The notes beneath the pieces are model-generated. The model was not told the origin of the DNA. It saw only the letters and a list, made by a program, of their open reading frames with translations, and ran no database searches. A stretch of 42,423 bases of DNA from the NCBI GenBank assembly GCA_023248735.1, contig JAHFDY010000010.1, positions 1 through 42,423 on the forward strand. Direction: 5' to 3'. Below, one piece after another: positions 1 to 8,709 of the stretch (its first letter is position 1; each line of letters opens with the position of its first letter). This DNA is from Myxococcales bacterium. Lineage in GTDB: Bacteria > Myxococcota_A > Polyangia > Polyangiales > Polyangiaceae. A program made the position numbers and the translations under genes.

Positions 1-8
1 CACAAATA

Positions 9-1481
9 ATGTCGTTCTTCTTAGTGGCGTGTGGCGCGGGCGAACGCGCATCCGTTCCAGCGCCGCAAGAGCTCGTGGCGCCCGCACAAGCAGAGTTTTC
101 TCACGTGGAGTTTCACGCCGAGGCTTCCTCGTCGAGCCCTGCTAGCCCATCCAAACCGCTGCCCGAGGCGATTGCACGCATCCAAAGTGAGGCGCTTCAC
201 GGTTCGCACGCGCTTGAGTTCGTGCGCTCACTCACCGATGATGCAGGGCCGCGGCTCACGGGATCCGACGGCGACAAACGGGCCGTCGCGTGGTCACTGC
301 GTACGATGAAAGCGCTTGGGTTCGCCAACGTGCGCTCGCAAAAAGTGATGGCGCCCCATTGGGTTAGGGGTGGCGAGACGGCAGACATTCTAGCGCCCAC
401 GGCGCACCGTCTGGAGGTGACGGCGTTGGGTCGCAGCGTTGGCACGGCTGCCTCTGGGATTACCGCAGAAGTGATCGAAGTCGAGTCGCTCGAAGAACTC
501 AAGAAACTTGACCATCAGTCTGCGCGCGGAAAGATCGTTTTTGGCAACGTGCCAATGCAGCGCACAAGAGACGGACACGGCTACGGTGACGTCGTCGGCA
601 TGCGATGGGCGGGGCCTCTCATCGCCGCGAAAGCAGGTGCACGTGCAATCGTGATTCGCTCGTGTGGCACCGACCACGATCGCTTGCCGCACACGGGCGC
701 GACCTCACCAGGGAAGCCCCAAATTCCGTCTGGCGCGCTTTCGGTGCCGGACGCCGAGTTGCTTCATCGCATCCTCGCAAGCAAGAAGCCCGTAACCATG
801 CGACTCACACTGACGCCGAAAACGCTGCCCGATGTCGAAACGGCCAATGTGATCGGCGAAGTGAGAGGGCGCGAGAAACCGGACGAGTTCGTCCTCATCG
901 GAGCCCATCTCGATTCGTGGGATCTCGGTACCGGTGCAATCGACGACGGTGCAGGCGTTGCCATCGCACTCGAAACAGCGCGCCTGATGGGCCTCGTGTC
1001 ACCCCCACGTCGAACGTTGCGCGTCGTCCTATTTGCGAACGAAGAGAGCGGAGGCGCCGGAGGCAAGGCGTACGCCCACGACCCTTCGGACGCGCAGCGC
1101 CACGCCGCGGCGATGGAGGCCGACTTCGGGGGCGACCGCGCCTTTGAAATGCGGCATCTAGCGGCGCCAGGAGCTGCGGAAAAGCTCGCGCCGCTGGCGG
1201 GTTACCTTGCGGTCCTTGGTGTGACGGTAAGCGACAAGGATGCAGAAGGAGGCGCAGATCTGCGATCCCTTCATGCGTTTGGCATTCCTCTTATCGACGT
1301 GAGCCAAGAAGGCACCCGTTACTTCGACATCCACCACACAGCCAACGACACGATCGACAAAATTGACGCGGCGGCGATTGCCCAGGCCTCGGCGGCATTT
1401 GCAACCGTTGCATATACAATTGCCGACCTTGATGGCGATCTCGGGCGCATTCCTGACGCGAAGCGCAAATCGAAGTGGTAG
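9..1481 (+). CDS. M28-family zinc metallopeptidase, probable lipoprotein (5' end may lie outside window)
   Basis: This is an extracytoplasmic aminopeptidase/carboxypeptidase-like enzyme of family M28. The zinc-ligand pattern is visible in order: AHLDSWD (His), IDDGAG (bridging Asp), FANEESGG (catalytic Glu and ligand Glu), MEADFGG (Asp) and FDIHHTANDT (His). An inserted PA-like region (about residues 130-260, GKIVFGNVP) precedes the catalytic domain, as in many secreted M28 enzymes. The N-terminus reads MSFFLVACGAG, where LVAC looks like a lipobox, but the hydrophobic stretch before the Cys is only seven residues. The frame stays open to base 1, so the true start with a complete signal peptide probably lies upstream. 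The gene is followed 75 nt later by icd on the same strand. Family assignment is firm; substrate is unknown. Confidence 0.88.
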   Translation: MSFFLVACGAGERASVPAPQELVAPAQAEFSHVEFHAEASSSSPASPSKPLPEAIARIQSEALHGSHALEFVRSLTDDAGPRLTGSDGDKRAVAWSLRTMKALGFANVRSQKVMAPHWVRGGETADILAPTAHRLEVTALGRSVGTAASGITAEVIEVESLEELKKLDHQSARGKIVFGNVPMQRTRDGHGYGDVVGMRWAGPLIAAKAGARAIVIRSCGTDHDRLPHTGATSPGKPQIPSGALSVPDAELLHRILASKKPVTMRLTLTPKTLPDVETANVIGEVRGREKPDEFVLIGAHLDSWDLGTGAIDDGAGVAIALETARLMGLVSPPRRTLRVVLFANEESGGAGGKAYAHDPSDAQRHAAAMEADFGGDRAFEMRHLAAPGAAEKLAPLAGYLAVLGVTVSDKDAEGGADLRSLHAFGIPLIDVSQEGTRYFDIHHTANDTIDKIDAAAIAQASAAFATVAYTIADLDGDLGRIPDAKRKSKW

Positions 1482-1556
1482 TGGCAGGCTGCAAAAGATG
1501 GGGCCGCGTGCAGCTGGTCGTTGCCGTGACGTGTGCGAATGGGCTACACGTCGGCC

Positions 1557-2774
1557 ATGGCCAAGATCAAAGTGAAGAATCCGGTTGTCGAGATGGACGG
1601 CGACGAGATGACGCGCATCATCTGGAAGTTCATCAAAGACAAACTCATTCTTCCGTATCTCGATGTCGACCTGAAGTACTTCGACCTCGGCATCGAGCAC
1701 CGCGACGCGACCCACGATCAAGTCACGCTGGACTCCGCGCACGCGACGCAGAAGTACGGAGTCGCCGTGAAGTGCGCGACGATCACGCCCGACGAGGCGC
1801 GCGTGAAAGAGTTTGGCCTCAAGGAAATGTGGAAGTCGCCCAACGGGACGATTCGTAACATCGTCGGCGGCACAATTTTCCGCGAACCGATCATCTGCAA
1901 GAACGTTCCGCGGCTCGTGCCTGGTTGGACCAAACCGATCGTTGTGGGTCGACACGCCTTCGGCGACCAGTACAAGGCAACGGACTTTCTCATTCCGGGC
2001 GCCGGCACGCTTACGATGACGTTTACGCCGTCAGGCGGGGGCGCACCAATCGAACACAAAGTCTTCGACTTCAAGGGCGCGGGCATCGCGATGGGAATGT
2101 ACAACCTCGACGAACAAATCCTCGGGTTTGCTCGGAGCTGCTTGCTGTATGGGCTAAACCGTGGTTGGCCGGTCTACTTGTCGACGAAGAATACGATTCT
2201 CAAGAAGTACGACGGTCGGTTCAAAGACCTCTTCCAAAAAGTGTTCGACGAAGAGTTCGCTGACAAGTTCAAGGCGAAGAACATCACCTACGAGCACCGT
2301 CTTATCGACGACATGGTCGCTGCCGCAATGAAGTGGGAAGGCGGCTTCGTGTGGGCTTGCAAGAACTACGACGGCGACGTTCAGTCGGACAGCATTGCGC
2401 AGGGCTTCGGCTCACTCGGCCTCATGACGTCCGTGCTACTTACACCTGACGGCAAGACCGTCGAGGCCGAGGCTGCACACGGTACGGTGACGCGTCATTA
2501 CCGCGAGCATCAAAAGGGCCGCCCGACGTCGACCAATCCGATCGCGTCGATCTACGCGTGGACACAAGGCCTCAAGTACCGCGGCGGGTTCGACGGCACG
2601 CCCGACGTCGTCCAATTTGCCGACGCGCTCGAGAAGGTGTGTGTCGAAACCGTTGAGTCTGGAAAGATGACCAAAGATCTTGCGATCTTGATCGACAAGG
2701 GACATCCGTGGCTCACCACCGAGCAGTTCCTCGACGCACTCGCAGCAGGTCTTCAGGCGAAGGCGCTGGCGTAG
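1557..2774 (+). CDS. icd: NADP-dependent isocitrate dehydrogenase (eukaryotic-like homodimeric type)
   Basis: The enzyme oxidatively decarboxylates isocitrate to 2-oxoglutarate with NADP+ in the TCA cycle, in the cytoplasm. At 405 aa it has the length and sequence of the type II IDH seen in eukaryotes and many bacteria: [17 protein letters not shown] at the N-terminus, SPNGTIRNI for substrate binding, a YKATDF segment and [16 protein letters not shown] near the cofactor site. The track ORF begins at 1533, but family members begin MxKIKVxNPVVE, so the ATG at 1557 was chosen; no strong ribosome site helps decide. The phosphonate genes follow 47 nt downstream on the same strand, with no obvious functional link to IDH. 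Confidence 0.95.
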   Translation: MAKIKVKNPVVEMDGDEMTRIIWKFIKDKLILPYLDVDLKYFDLGIEHRDATHDQVTLDSAHATQKYGVAVKCATITPDEARVKEFGLKEMWKSPNGTIRNIVGGTIFREPIICKNVPRLVPGWTKPIVVGRHAFGDQYKATDFLIPGAGTLTMTFTPSGGGAPIEHKVFDFKGAGIAMGMYNLDEQILGFARSCLLYGLNRGWPVYLSTKNTILKKYDGRFKDLFQKVFDEEFADKFKAKNITYEHRLIDDMVAAAMKWEGGFVWACKNYDGDVQSDSIAQGFGSLGLMTSVLLTPDGKTVEAEAAHGTVTRHYREHQKGRPTSTNPIASIYAWTQGLKYRGGFDGTPDVVQFADALEKVCVETVESGKMTKDLAILIDKGHPWLTTEQFLDALAAGLQAKALA

Positions 2775-2821
2775 CCAAACCGCCAACTTCGGGGTAGCAA
2801 AGCGTGCTATGCCCGGCCCCA

Positions 2822-4462
2822 ATGTCTGCTCAAAAGGCCCCCACTTCGCTGCGCAAAACGACCCAGCTCAAGCACCTGGTAACCAGACCCGAGCTCAGCT
2901 TCCTCATGGAGGCGCACAACGGTCTCAGCGCCAAGGTTGCCGAAGAAGCTGGCTTTGAGGGCATTTGGGGTAGCGGCCTGTCCATTTCGGCCGCTCTTGG
3001 CACGCGCGACAATAACGAAGCAAGCTGGACCCAAGTTCTCGAAGTCGTCGAGTTCATGGCCGACGCAACACGCATTCCGATCTTGCTCGATGGCGACACG
3101 GGTTATGGCAACTTCAACTCAATGCGTCGCTTGGTGCGCAAGCTCGAGCAGCGTGGCTGCGCTGGCGTCTGTATCGAGGACAAGATTTTTCCCAAGACAA
3201 ACAGTTTCATTCGCGGCAACGCACAACCGCTAGCCGACATCGAAGAGTTCGCTGGAAAAATTCGCGCAGGCAAGGAAGCACAAGTCGACAACGACTTCGT
3301 GATCGTCGCGCGCGTTGAAGCGTTCATCGCCGGGTGGGGACTCGATGAAGCGCTGAAGCGAGCCGAGGCCTATCGCCTCGCCGGAGCCGACGCGATTCTG
3401 ATGCACTCGGCTCTAAGGTCGCCGACTGAAATTCTCGCGTTCAAGAAAGAGTGGGGCAACCGGCTGCCGGTCGTCATCGTGCCGACGAAGTACTACTCCA
3501 CGCCGACAGACGTGTTTCGCGACGCCGGTTTCGCGACTGTGATTTGGGCCAACCATCTAATGCGGGCATCGCTCACCGCGATGCAAAAAACAGCCAAACA
3601 GATTCACGGAGACCAGAGTCTGCTCAACGTCGAGAGCGAAGTCGTTTCTGTTGCCGAGGTGTTTCGCATTCAAGGTGAGGCCGAACTTGAGCAAGCCGAG
3701 AAGCTCTACTTGCCGAAACACGGTCTTACGACGCGTGCCGTTGTGCTTGCGGCGTCACGTGGCGTAGAGCTGGGCGAGCTTACAAAAGACAAGCCGAAGG
3801 CGATGGTCAACATTAAGGACCAACCCATCATCGCGCACATCGCAAACTCGTATCGCGAGTGCAGCGTGAAGGACATCACGGTTGTTCGCGGCTACAAAAA
3901 GGAAGCACTCAGCCTGACGGGTCTTACGTACGTCGACAACGACGCATTCGAGAGCACCCAAGAGGTGGCGTCACTCGCCAAGGCAAAGGCCGCGCTTTCG
4001 GGCCAGACGATCATTTCTTACGGCGATGTACTCTTCAAGAAGTACATCGTCCAAGAGCTCATCGAGTCGAGCGAAGACTTCGTCGTGTGCGTCGATGCCA
4101 ATTGGCGCGAGAGTCGAAACCGAGGCCGCACGGCAGACTTCGTCGTCTGCTCAGAGCCGAACTCGAAGCGCGCATTTTTGTCGACCGTTCAGTTGGTTGA
4201 CTTTGTGAATGATGGCGATCGATCGGACGTGACCGGTGAATGGATGGGGTTTCTTAAGGTGAGCGCCAAGGGCGCTGATGTTCTTTGCGCGTTGCTGACG
4301 CGCCTCGAAAGCGACGATGCTGTGCGGTTCAATACGATGAAAGTGCCGGACCTTCTTCGTCACTTGATCAAGGATGGTCACCCTGTCCGTGTCCTCTATA
4401 CGACCGGTCACTGGCTCGACGTCGACAGCGTCGATGACGTGATCATCGGTGCCAGTTTCTGA
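2822..4462 (+). CDS. pepM: Phosphoenolpyruvate mutase fused to a nucleotidyltransferase domain (PepM-NTase)
   Basis: The N-terminal domain (about residues 15-295) is a PEP mutase of the isocitrate-lyase superfamily. It forms the C-P bond by rearranging PEP to phosphonopyruvate. The diagnostic loop [11 protein letters not shown] is intact, as is the Mg-binding DGDTGYGN. The C-terminal domain (from about residue 304) is a sugar-phosphate-type nucleotidyltransferase: AVVLAASRG...LTKDKPKAM, then ISYGDVLF with a metal Asp, and a WLDVDS tail. PepM-NTase fusions are known in phosphonate pathways where AEP is activated to CMP-AEP (PntC-type activity). The glycine-rich loop here reads LAASRGVEL instead of LAAGxGxRL, so transferase activity is uncertain. 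The ATG at 2804 would add six residues; MSAQK at 2822 was preferred because family similarity begins just after it. First gene of the phosphonate block. Confidence 0.93.
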   Translation: MSAQKAPTSLRKTTQLKHLVTRPELSFLMEAHNGLSAKVAEEAGFEGIWGSGLSISAALGTRDNNEASWTQVLEVVEFMADATRIPILLDGDTGYGNFNSMRRLVRKLEQRGCAGVCIEDKIFPKTNSFIRGNAQPLADIEEFAGKIRAGKEAQVDNDFVIVARVEAFIAGWGLDEALKRAEAYRLAGADAILMHSALRSPTEILAFKKEWGNRLPVVIVPTKYYSTPTDVFRDAGFATVIWANHLMRASLTAMQKTAKQIHGDQSLLNVESEVVSVAEVFRIQGEAELEQAEKLYLPKHGLTTRAVVLAASRGVELGELTKDKPKAMVNIKDQPIIAHIANSYRECSVKDITVVRGYKKEALSLTGLTYVDNDAFESTQEVASLAKAKAALSGQTIISYGDVLFKKYIVQELIESSEDFVVCVDANWRESRNRGRTADFVVCSEPNSKRAFLSTVQLVDFVNDGDRSDVTGEWMGFLKVSAKGADVLCALLTRLESDDAVRFNTMKVPDLLRHLIKDGHPVRVLYTTGHWLDVDSVDDVIIGASF

Positions 4463-4503
4463 TCGCCACCGTCAAGACACTTACCCAATCGCTCCGAGGA
4501 CCC

Positions 4504-5652
4504 ATGATTTCCGCCCAGTCTTTTATCGAAGCCGCGAAGGCGCACGGGTTCTCGCTCTACACGGGCGTGCCGTGTTCCTATCTCAAGCCATTCATTAACT
4601 ACGTCATTGACGCACCCGATCTTGAGTACATTGGCGCTACCAACGAAGGCGATGCGGTTGCAATTGCGAGCGGCGCAGAGCTCGGAGGCCGTCGGTCGGT
4701 CGTCATGTTTCAGAATTCGGGCTTTGGCAATACCGTCAACCCACTCACCTCTCTGAACATGATCTTCGACATGCCCGTGCTGGTGATCACGACGTTGCGA
4801 GGCGAACCCGGCGGTCCGTCCGACGAGCCACAACACAAACTGATGGGCGCGATTACGACTGGGCTTTTCGACCTCATGAAGATTCCATGGGAGTACTTTC
4901 CAAACGCGGAATCAGAAGTTGCGCCGTGTCTTGCTCGCGCGGTCGCCCACATGGAAAAAACGCGGCAACCGTACGGCCTGGTGATGAGGAAAGACTCGGT
5001 CGCACCTCACAAGCTGAAATCGAAGGCCACCCCGAAGGCAGGCACGACGTCAGCGCTCGCGTCCGTGTTCGAGTGGGGGCCCGAGCGCCCGTCGCGTAGC
5101 GAGGTCCTGGCGGCCGTGCAGCGCGCGCTCTTACCGACCGACGTCGTCGTGGCAACCACGGGCTACACCGGCCGCGAGCTCTACGCGATAGACGATCGTC
5201 CAAACCAACTTTATATGGTGGGCAGCATGGGGTGCGCGTCGAGCTTTGGACTTGGGCTCGCGGTCGCCCAACCCAACCGTCGTGTCATCGTACTCGACGG
5301 CGATGGTGCGGCACTGATGCGCCTCGGCGCGCTCGCGACGCTCGGGTTCGAGCGTCCAAAGAACTTGGTCCACGTGCTGCTCGACAACGAGCTTCACGAA
5401 TCCACCGGCGGGCAGTCCACGGTCAGCCATTCCGTCGACTGCGCGCTTGTCGCCGCGGCGTGCGGGTACCCTCGCGTCGAGCGAGCGCAAAACACAGACG
5501 CGCTCGAGAAGCTCGTCAAGACGCGATCAAGCGACATGCTCTTTGTCCACGTCAAGATGAGGCCAGGTGCTCCAGAGGACTTGCCGCGCCCGACCGTGAC
5601 GCCGGTCCAAGTGAAAGAGCGCCTCATGCAATGGATGCGCGCCAACGCGTAA
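4504..5652 (+). CDS. ppd: Phosphonopyruvate decarboxylase (thiamine diphosphate-dependent)
   Basis: It decarboxylates phosphonopyruvate to phosphonoacetaldehyde, the irreversible step that pulls the unfavourable PEP mutase equilibrium forward. The protein is 382 aa, as expected for the family. An N-terminal pyrimidine-binding domain carries YTGVPCSYLKP and TNEGDAVAIASG with the Glu that activates the cofactor. A C-terminal pyrophosphate-binding domain carries the GDGAALMRLG...LLDN motif and HESTGGQ. A GAGGA-like ribosome site lies just before the ATG. It sits 41 nt after pepM and 20 nt before the AEP transaminase, consistent with one transcript. Context and motifs agree, so other TPP decarboxylase functions are unlikely. 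Confidence 0.94.
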   Translation: MISAQSFIEAAKAHGFSLYTGVPCSYLKPFINYVIDAPDLEYIGATNEGDAVAIASGAELGGRRSVVMFQNSGFGNTVNPLTSLNMIFDMPVLVITTLRGEPGGPSDEPQHKLMGAITTGLFDLMKIPWEYFPNAESEVAPCLARAVAHMEKTRQPYGLVMRKDSVAPHKLKSKATPKAGTTSALASVFEWGPERPSRSEVLAAVQRALLPTDVVVATTGYTGRELYAIDDRPNQLYMVGSMGCASSFGLGLAVAQPNRRVIVLDGDGAALMRLGALATLGFERPKNLVHVLLDNELHESTGGQSTVSHSVDCALVAAACGYPRVERAQNTDALEKLVKTRSSDMLFVHVKMRPGAPEDLPRPTVTPVQVKERLMQWMRANA

Positions 5653-5672
5653 CCTCCGCCGTTAGGAACACC

Positions 5673-6746
5673 ATGAAGCTTCTCAATCCGGGTCCGGTCA
5701 CACTTACAAAGGGTGTTCGCCAAGCGCTTCTCGGCGAAGATCTATGCCATCGCGAGCCGGAATTTGCGGAGCTATCAAAGCGCATCATTTCTGGCCTTGC
5801 GGGCGTCTACAAAGAAGCCAACGCAAGCTACATTCCGGTGCTTCTCACGTCATCGGGTACGGGTGCCGTCGAAGCGATGTTCTCACTCGTACCGAGAGAG
5901 GGCGCGAACACGCTCGTCGTATCAAATGGCGTGTATGGCGAGCGCGCGGCGGCGATGCTTGCGGCACAAGGGAAGGCGCATCTGGTGATCGCGTCGGCCT
6001 GGACGGAACCGATTGACTTCGCGGCCGTCGAGAAAGCGCTCGCGTCCGGCACGTTCGATCACGTGTTCGCGGTCCATCACGAGACAACGACGGGCCGCTT
6101 GAACGACATCGACAAGATCGGTGTGCTCTGCACGCAGTACAGAGCGCCTCTCTTGCTCGACGCAGTGAGCAGCTTCGCGGGTGAGCGCATTCGTTTTGCA
6201 GAGTGGAATCTGCTCGCGTGTGCGGCGACCGCCAACAAGTGCTTGCACGGCGTTCCTGGCATCGCGATGGTGCTTGCCCAAGAGCGCGCGTTCGCTGAGC
6301 GCAAGTCAGGTGCAGCGAGCGTGTACCTAGACCTTTTCCGATACCAGAAAGAGCAACGCAGCGGCTTCTCGCCATTCACGCAATCGGTTCAGGTCCTTTA
6401 CGGTCTCGAGCAAGCGCTCATCGAACTCAGCGCACAAGGCGGTTGGGAGGCGCGGCACCGAAGGTACCGCGAGCTGACGATGCGCGTTCGCTCGTCGCTC
6501 GCGAAGTTTGGGATCACCACGTTTCTCGAAGATGCCGCGTCATACGGCGCCATCTTGAGTTCGTATCGGCTGCCGACCGGGTTGTCGTATGATCGTTTGC
6601 ACGATGAACTTAAGCGCGAGGGGTTCATCATCTACGCGGGACAGGGACCATTCACCGGACAGATGTTCCGCATCGCCGTGATGGGGGAGCTCACCGATGC
6701 GGACATCGATCGGATGCTCAGCGTGATCGAGCGCTTGGCCACCTGA
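5673..6746 (+). CDS. phnW: 2-aminoethylphosphonate transaminase (class V aminotransferase, PhnW-like)
   Basis: This PLP enzyme interconverts phosphonoacetaldehyde and 2-aminoethylphosphonate; next to PepM and Ppd it would run in the biosynthetic direction. It starts with the family signature MKLLNPGPVT and contains SSGTGAVEAM (phosphate binding), HHETTTGRLN, LLDAVSS with the cofactor Asp near residue 163, and ATANKCLHGVPG with the Schiff-base Lys near 189. The track ORF starts at 5232 inside ppd in another frame. The ATG at 5673 with TTAGGAACACC in front gives a normal 357-residue protein. Dedicated catabolic partners such as phosphonoacetaldehyde hydrolase are absent nearby, which favours synthesis over degradation. 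Confidence 0.94.
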   Translation: MKLLNPGPVTLTKGVRQALLGEDLCHREPEFAELSKRIISGLAGVYKEANASYIPVLLTSSGTGAVEAMFSLVPREGANTLVVSNGVYGERAAAMLAAQGKAHLVIASAWTEPIDFAAVEKALASGTFDHVFAVHHETTTGRLNDIDKIGVLCTQYRAPLLLDAVSSFAGERIRFAEWNLLACAATANKCLHGVPGIAMVLAQERAFAERKSGAASVYLDLFRYQKEQRSGFSPFTQSVQVLYGLEQALIELSAQGGWEARHRRYRELTMRVRSSLAKFGITTFLEDAASYGAILSSYRLPTGLSYDRLHDELKREGFIIYAGQGPFTGQMFRIAVMGELTDADIDRMLSVIERLAT

Positions 6747-6859
6747 TCCGCTCGTGCGAGCTCATCCGAAGCGCCTCAAGTGCAAAGTGCGCAGCGTGCT
6801 TCGCACTGCCATCGGTGGATGGCGTCCGCCTTCGGATTGTGTCATGTGCACCGCTGACG

Positions 6860-7879
6860 ATGCCCTCCGAGCCGCAAGTGAAAGCACCGGCGCTGGACCG
6901 CGCGTTGACGACGAACGCCGAGGTTACGGGAGAGGTGTTTGAGCAACCATGCTCAGAAGCCGAGATTGAGTCTGTGCTCGCCGAGATGGTTGATCCGTTC
7001 AACCGGTTCTATCGCTACCCCGCGGCGCGCCTCCTCCTACCGCTAGCGCTCAAAACGCCGTTGCGTCCGAATCACGTCACCGCGATTCACGCGAGCCTTG
7101 GTATCGTGGCGGGATTGCTCATTGCCCGCGGAAGGTCGACCGATTTCGCGCTCGCATTCGTCCTCGCCGAGGCGCGCATGATTCTCGATTGTTTCGACGG
7201 TGTCCTCGCGCGAGCCAAGAAACTCTTCTCACCGAACGGTCGCACCATCGACGAAATTGGCGACATGATCGGCTACGTGAGTATGCAACTTGGGGCGCTC
7301 TATTTTATTCGCGCGCATTGGCCTGGCGAGAACGTCGTCTTCTTTTTCTTCGCGTGTCTCGTCGTCCCCGGATGGATGGCCATGACTTACGATTACTACA
7401 AGCGAACGTTCGTGAGCGCGATGCGCGGTACCGATGACGATCCCGCTTCGGTTCTTGTCACGCGGGTAATCAAGAAGCGCCGCGAGGGGGCGTCGCCGGT
7501 CGCTCGGTTTGCGATCATTTTTGAGTGGGCACAAACGTTCGTGATTACCCCATTCGAAATTCCAAGGATCATCGCGCGCATTCGCGAGGGTGTAAACGCC
7601 GACGACCGAGATGTGGTAAGGAAACTTGACTATGTGCGCTTGCCCATTCAGCGCAATCTTCGTCGAGGGATTCACACGCCTCGCTTTCGGCGGGTCCTTC
7701 GCCTGCTCTCGGCCGTGACAGGGGACAACGCGGTCACATTTTTCAATCTCGGCCTGCTGACGGGCGCGCTCGCGCTCGTCGAGAAACTGATGATCGGAGG
7801 GGGTATGCTGACGTTCGTGCTCACCGCCGCCGTGTGCTCGCGCTACGTTCGCGACGCGGGCAACGAGGAAGCAACATGA
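6860..7879 (+). CDS. CDP-alcohol phosphatidyltransferase family membrane enzyme, candidate AEP-lipid transferase
   Basis: The protein carries the complete family signature DxxDGxxAR-x8-GxxxDxxxD, seen as DCFDGVLAR followed eight residues later by GRTIDEIGD. These Asp residues bind the metal and the CDP-alcohol. Hydrophobic segments flank the motif (LGIVAGLLIARG, FALAFVLAEA, MQLGALYFI, VVFFFFACLVVPGWMAM) and recur at the C-terminus (LTFVLTAAVCSRY), so it is an integral membrane protein. At about 340 residues it is longer than PgsA-type enzymes and nearer to choline/ethanolamine phosphotransferases. With AEP genes upstream, the inferred reaction is CMP-AEP plus a lipid alcohol giving an AEP lipid and CMP; this is not shown by sequence alone. 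Starts at 6815 or 6860 are both possible. Its stop overlaps the next start by 4 nt (ATGA). Confidence 0.88.
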   Translation: MPSEPQVKAPALDRALTTNAEVTGEVFEQPCSEAEIESVLAEMVDPFNRFYRYPAARLLLPLALKTPLRPNHVTAIHASLGIVAGLLIARGRSTDFALAFVLAEARMILDCFDGVLARAKKLFSPNGRTIDEIGDMIGYVSMQLGALYFIRAHWPGENVVFFFFACLVVPGWMAMTYDYYKRTFVSAMRGTDDDPASVLVTRVIKKRREGASPVARFAIIFEWAQTFVITPFEIPRIIARIREGVNADDRDVVRKLDYVRLPIQRNLRRGIHTPRFRRVLRLLSAVTGDNAVTFFNLGLLTGALALVEKLMIGGGMLTFVLTAAVCSRYVRDAGNEEAT

Positions 7880-8685
7880 TTCGCAAAGCCGTTATTTTGG
7901 CCGCAGGAAGTGGCAACCGCATTTCCGCGGTCGCGCGCAATGTGCCGAAGCCCCTGCTGCCCCTCTCGGGCGAGCCCGGCACGTCGCCGACGTTCATCGA
8001 TTGGCACGTTCGTGCGCTCGCTGCGGCAGGCGTCAAGGAAATTTACCTTGTGGGAAACCCGCGGACGTTCGGCGCGAAAGTCGAACACGTTGATGCCAAG
8101 GTTACGTGGGTCAAGAACCCCACGGAGGAAGGAGCCCCCACAGGTAGCGGTCACTCCACATGGTTTGCGTGGCAGAGTGAGCACAACATTCTCGACGGAG
8201 AGTCGCGCGTGATTCTGATGGACGCCGACATCCTCTACGATCCGTCGATCTTTGCGATCCTCGACAAGCACCCGTCGCCGAGGTCGAAAACGCTCGTGTG
8301 CAGTGACTACCGCCAGACGAATGAGGAGGTCCTCGTCTTTGCGAAGTCGACCGCGCTCGAGATGCCGCTTTTCCACGGCAAAGGTTTGCTCGAACGCCCA
8401 CTTCCGAGAGGTACGCAATGCATCGGAGAGGCGACCGGCATTCTCCTTTGGGAGCCTTGCGATCACGAAGCACTGAGTCGCGCTACCGATTGGGCGGTTC
8501 GATTTTCCACGGCGAAAGTGCGGAGTGAACATGAAGACATTACGCAATGCATGATGCTTGCCGAGCGCATGGAAGCCGTCGGCTTTTCCCGTGATCTCGC
8601 GTTCATGGAGTGCGACACGCCCGATGAGTACGTGGTGCTTACAACCGAGATGTACCCGAAGCTACGTCGGTTGCTTGGGTACTAA
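7876..8685 (+). CDS. Free-standing nucleotidyltransferase (LicC/PntC-like cytidylyltransferase candidate)
   Basis: This 269-residue cytoplasmic protein begins MIRKAVILAAGSGNRI, an intact LAAGxGxR nucleotide-binding loop, followed by VPKPLLPL and, near residue 115, LMDADILYD with the metal-binding Asp. It therefore resembles NDP-sugar pyrophosphorylases and CTP:phosphocholine cytidylyltransferases. In this operon the likely substrate is AEP (giving CMP-AEP), or another phospho-alcohol fed to the overlapping CDP-alcohol transferase. The start was set at the ATG overlapping the upstream stop (ATGA), not the track start at 7834, because the family N-terminus begins exactly there. It is the second nucleotidyltransferase of the block; the domain fused to PepM has a degraded loop. 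A phosphosugar substrate cannot be excluded. Confidence 0.87.
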   Translation: MIRKAVILAAGSGNRISAVARNVPKPLLPLSGEPGTSPTFIDWHVRALAAAGVKEIYLVGNPRTFGAKVEHVDAKVTWVKNPTEEGAPTGSGHSTWFAWQSEHNILDGESRVILMDADILYDPSIFAILDKHPSPRSKTLVCSDYRQTNEEVLVFAKSTALEMPLFHGKGLLERPLPRGTQCIGEATGILLWEPCDHEALSRATDWAVRFSTAKVRSEHEDITQCMMLAERMEAVGFSRDLAFMECDTPDEYVVLTTEMYPKLRRLLGY

Positions 8686-8703
8686 GGCCCAATGCCTTGG
8701 GCC
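8686..8703. terminator. Perfect hairpin between convergent genes, possible bidirectional terminator
   Basis: Directly after the stop codon of the nucleotidyltransferase lies GGCCCAA-TGCC-TTGGGCC, a perfect 7-bp stem with a 4-nt loop. It fills most of the 24-nt gap before the convergent ureC stop codon. There is no T-run on either side, so classical rho-independent termination is not assured; position and symmetry suggest it separates the two converging transcripts. Confidence 0.5.
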
Positions 8704-8709
8704 GCAGCG

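Noticed and set aside
1158-1955. 265-aa minus ORF across the M28 and icd genes
   Set aside because: It is antisense to two well-supported genes and is an artefact of GC-rich codon bias.
1557-4462. icd as part of the phosphonate operon
   Set aside because: Same strand and 47-nt gap, but icd is a housekeeping gene with no biochemical role in the pathway; adjacency alone is weak.
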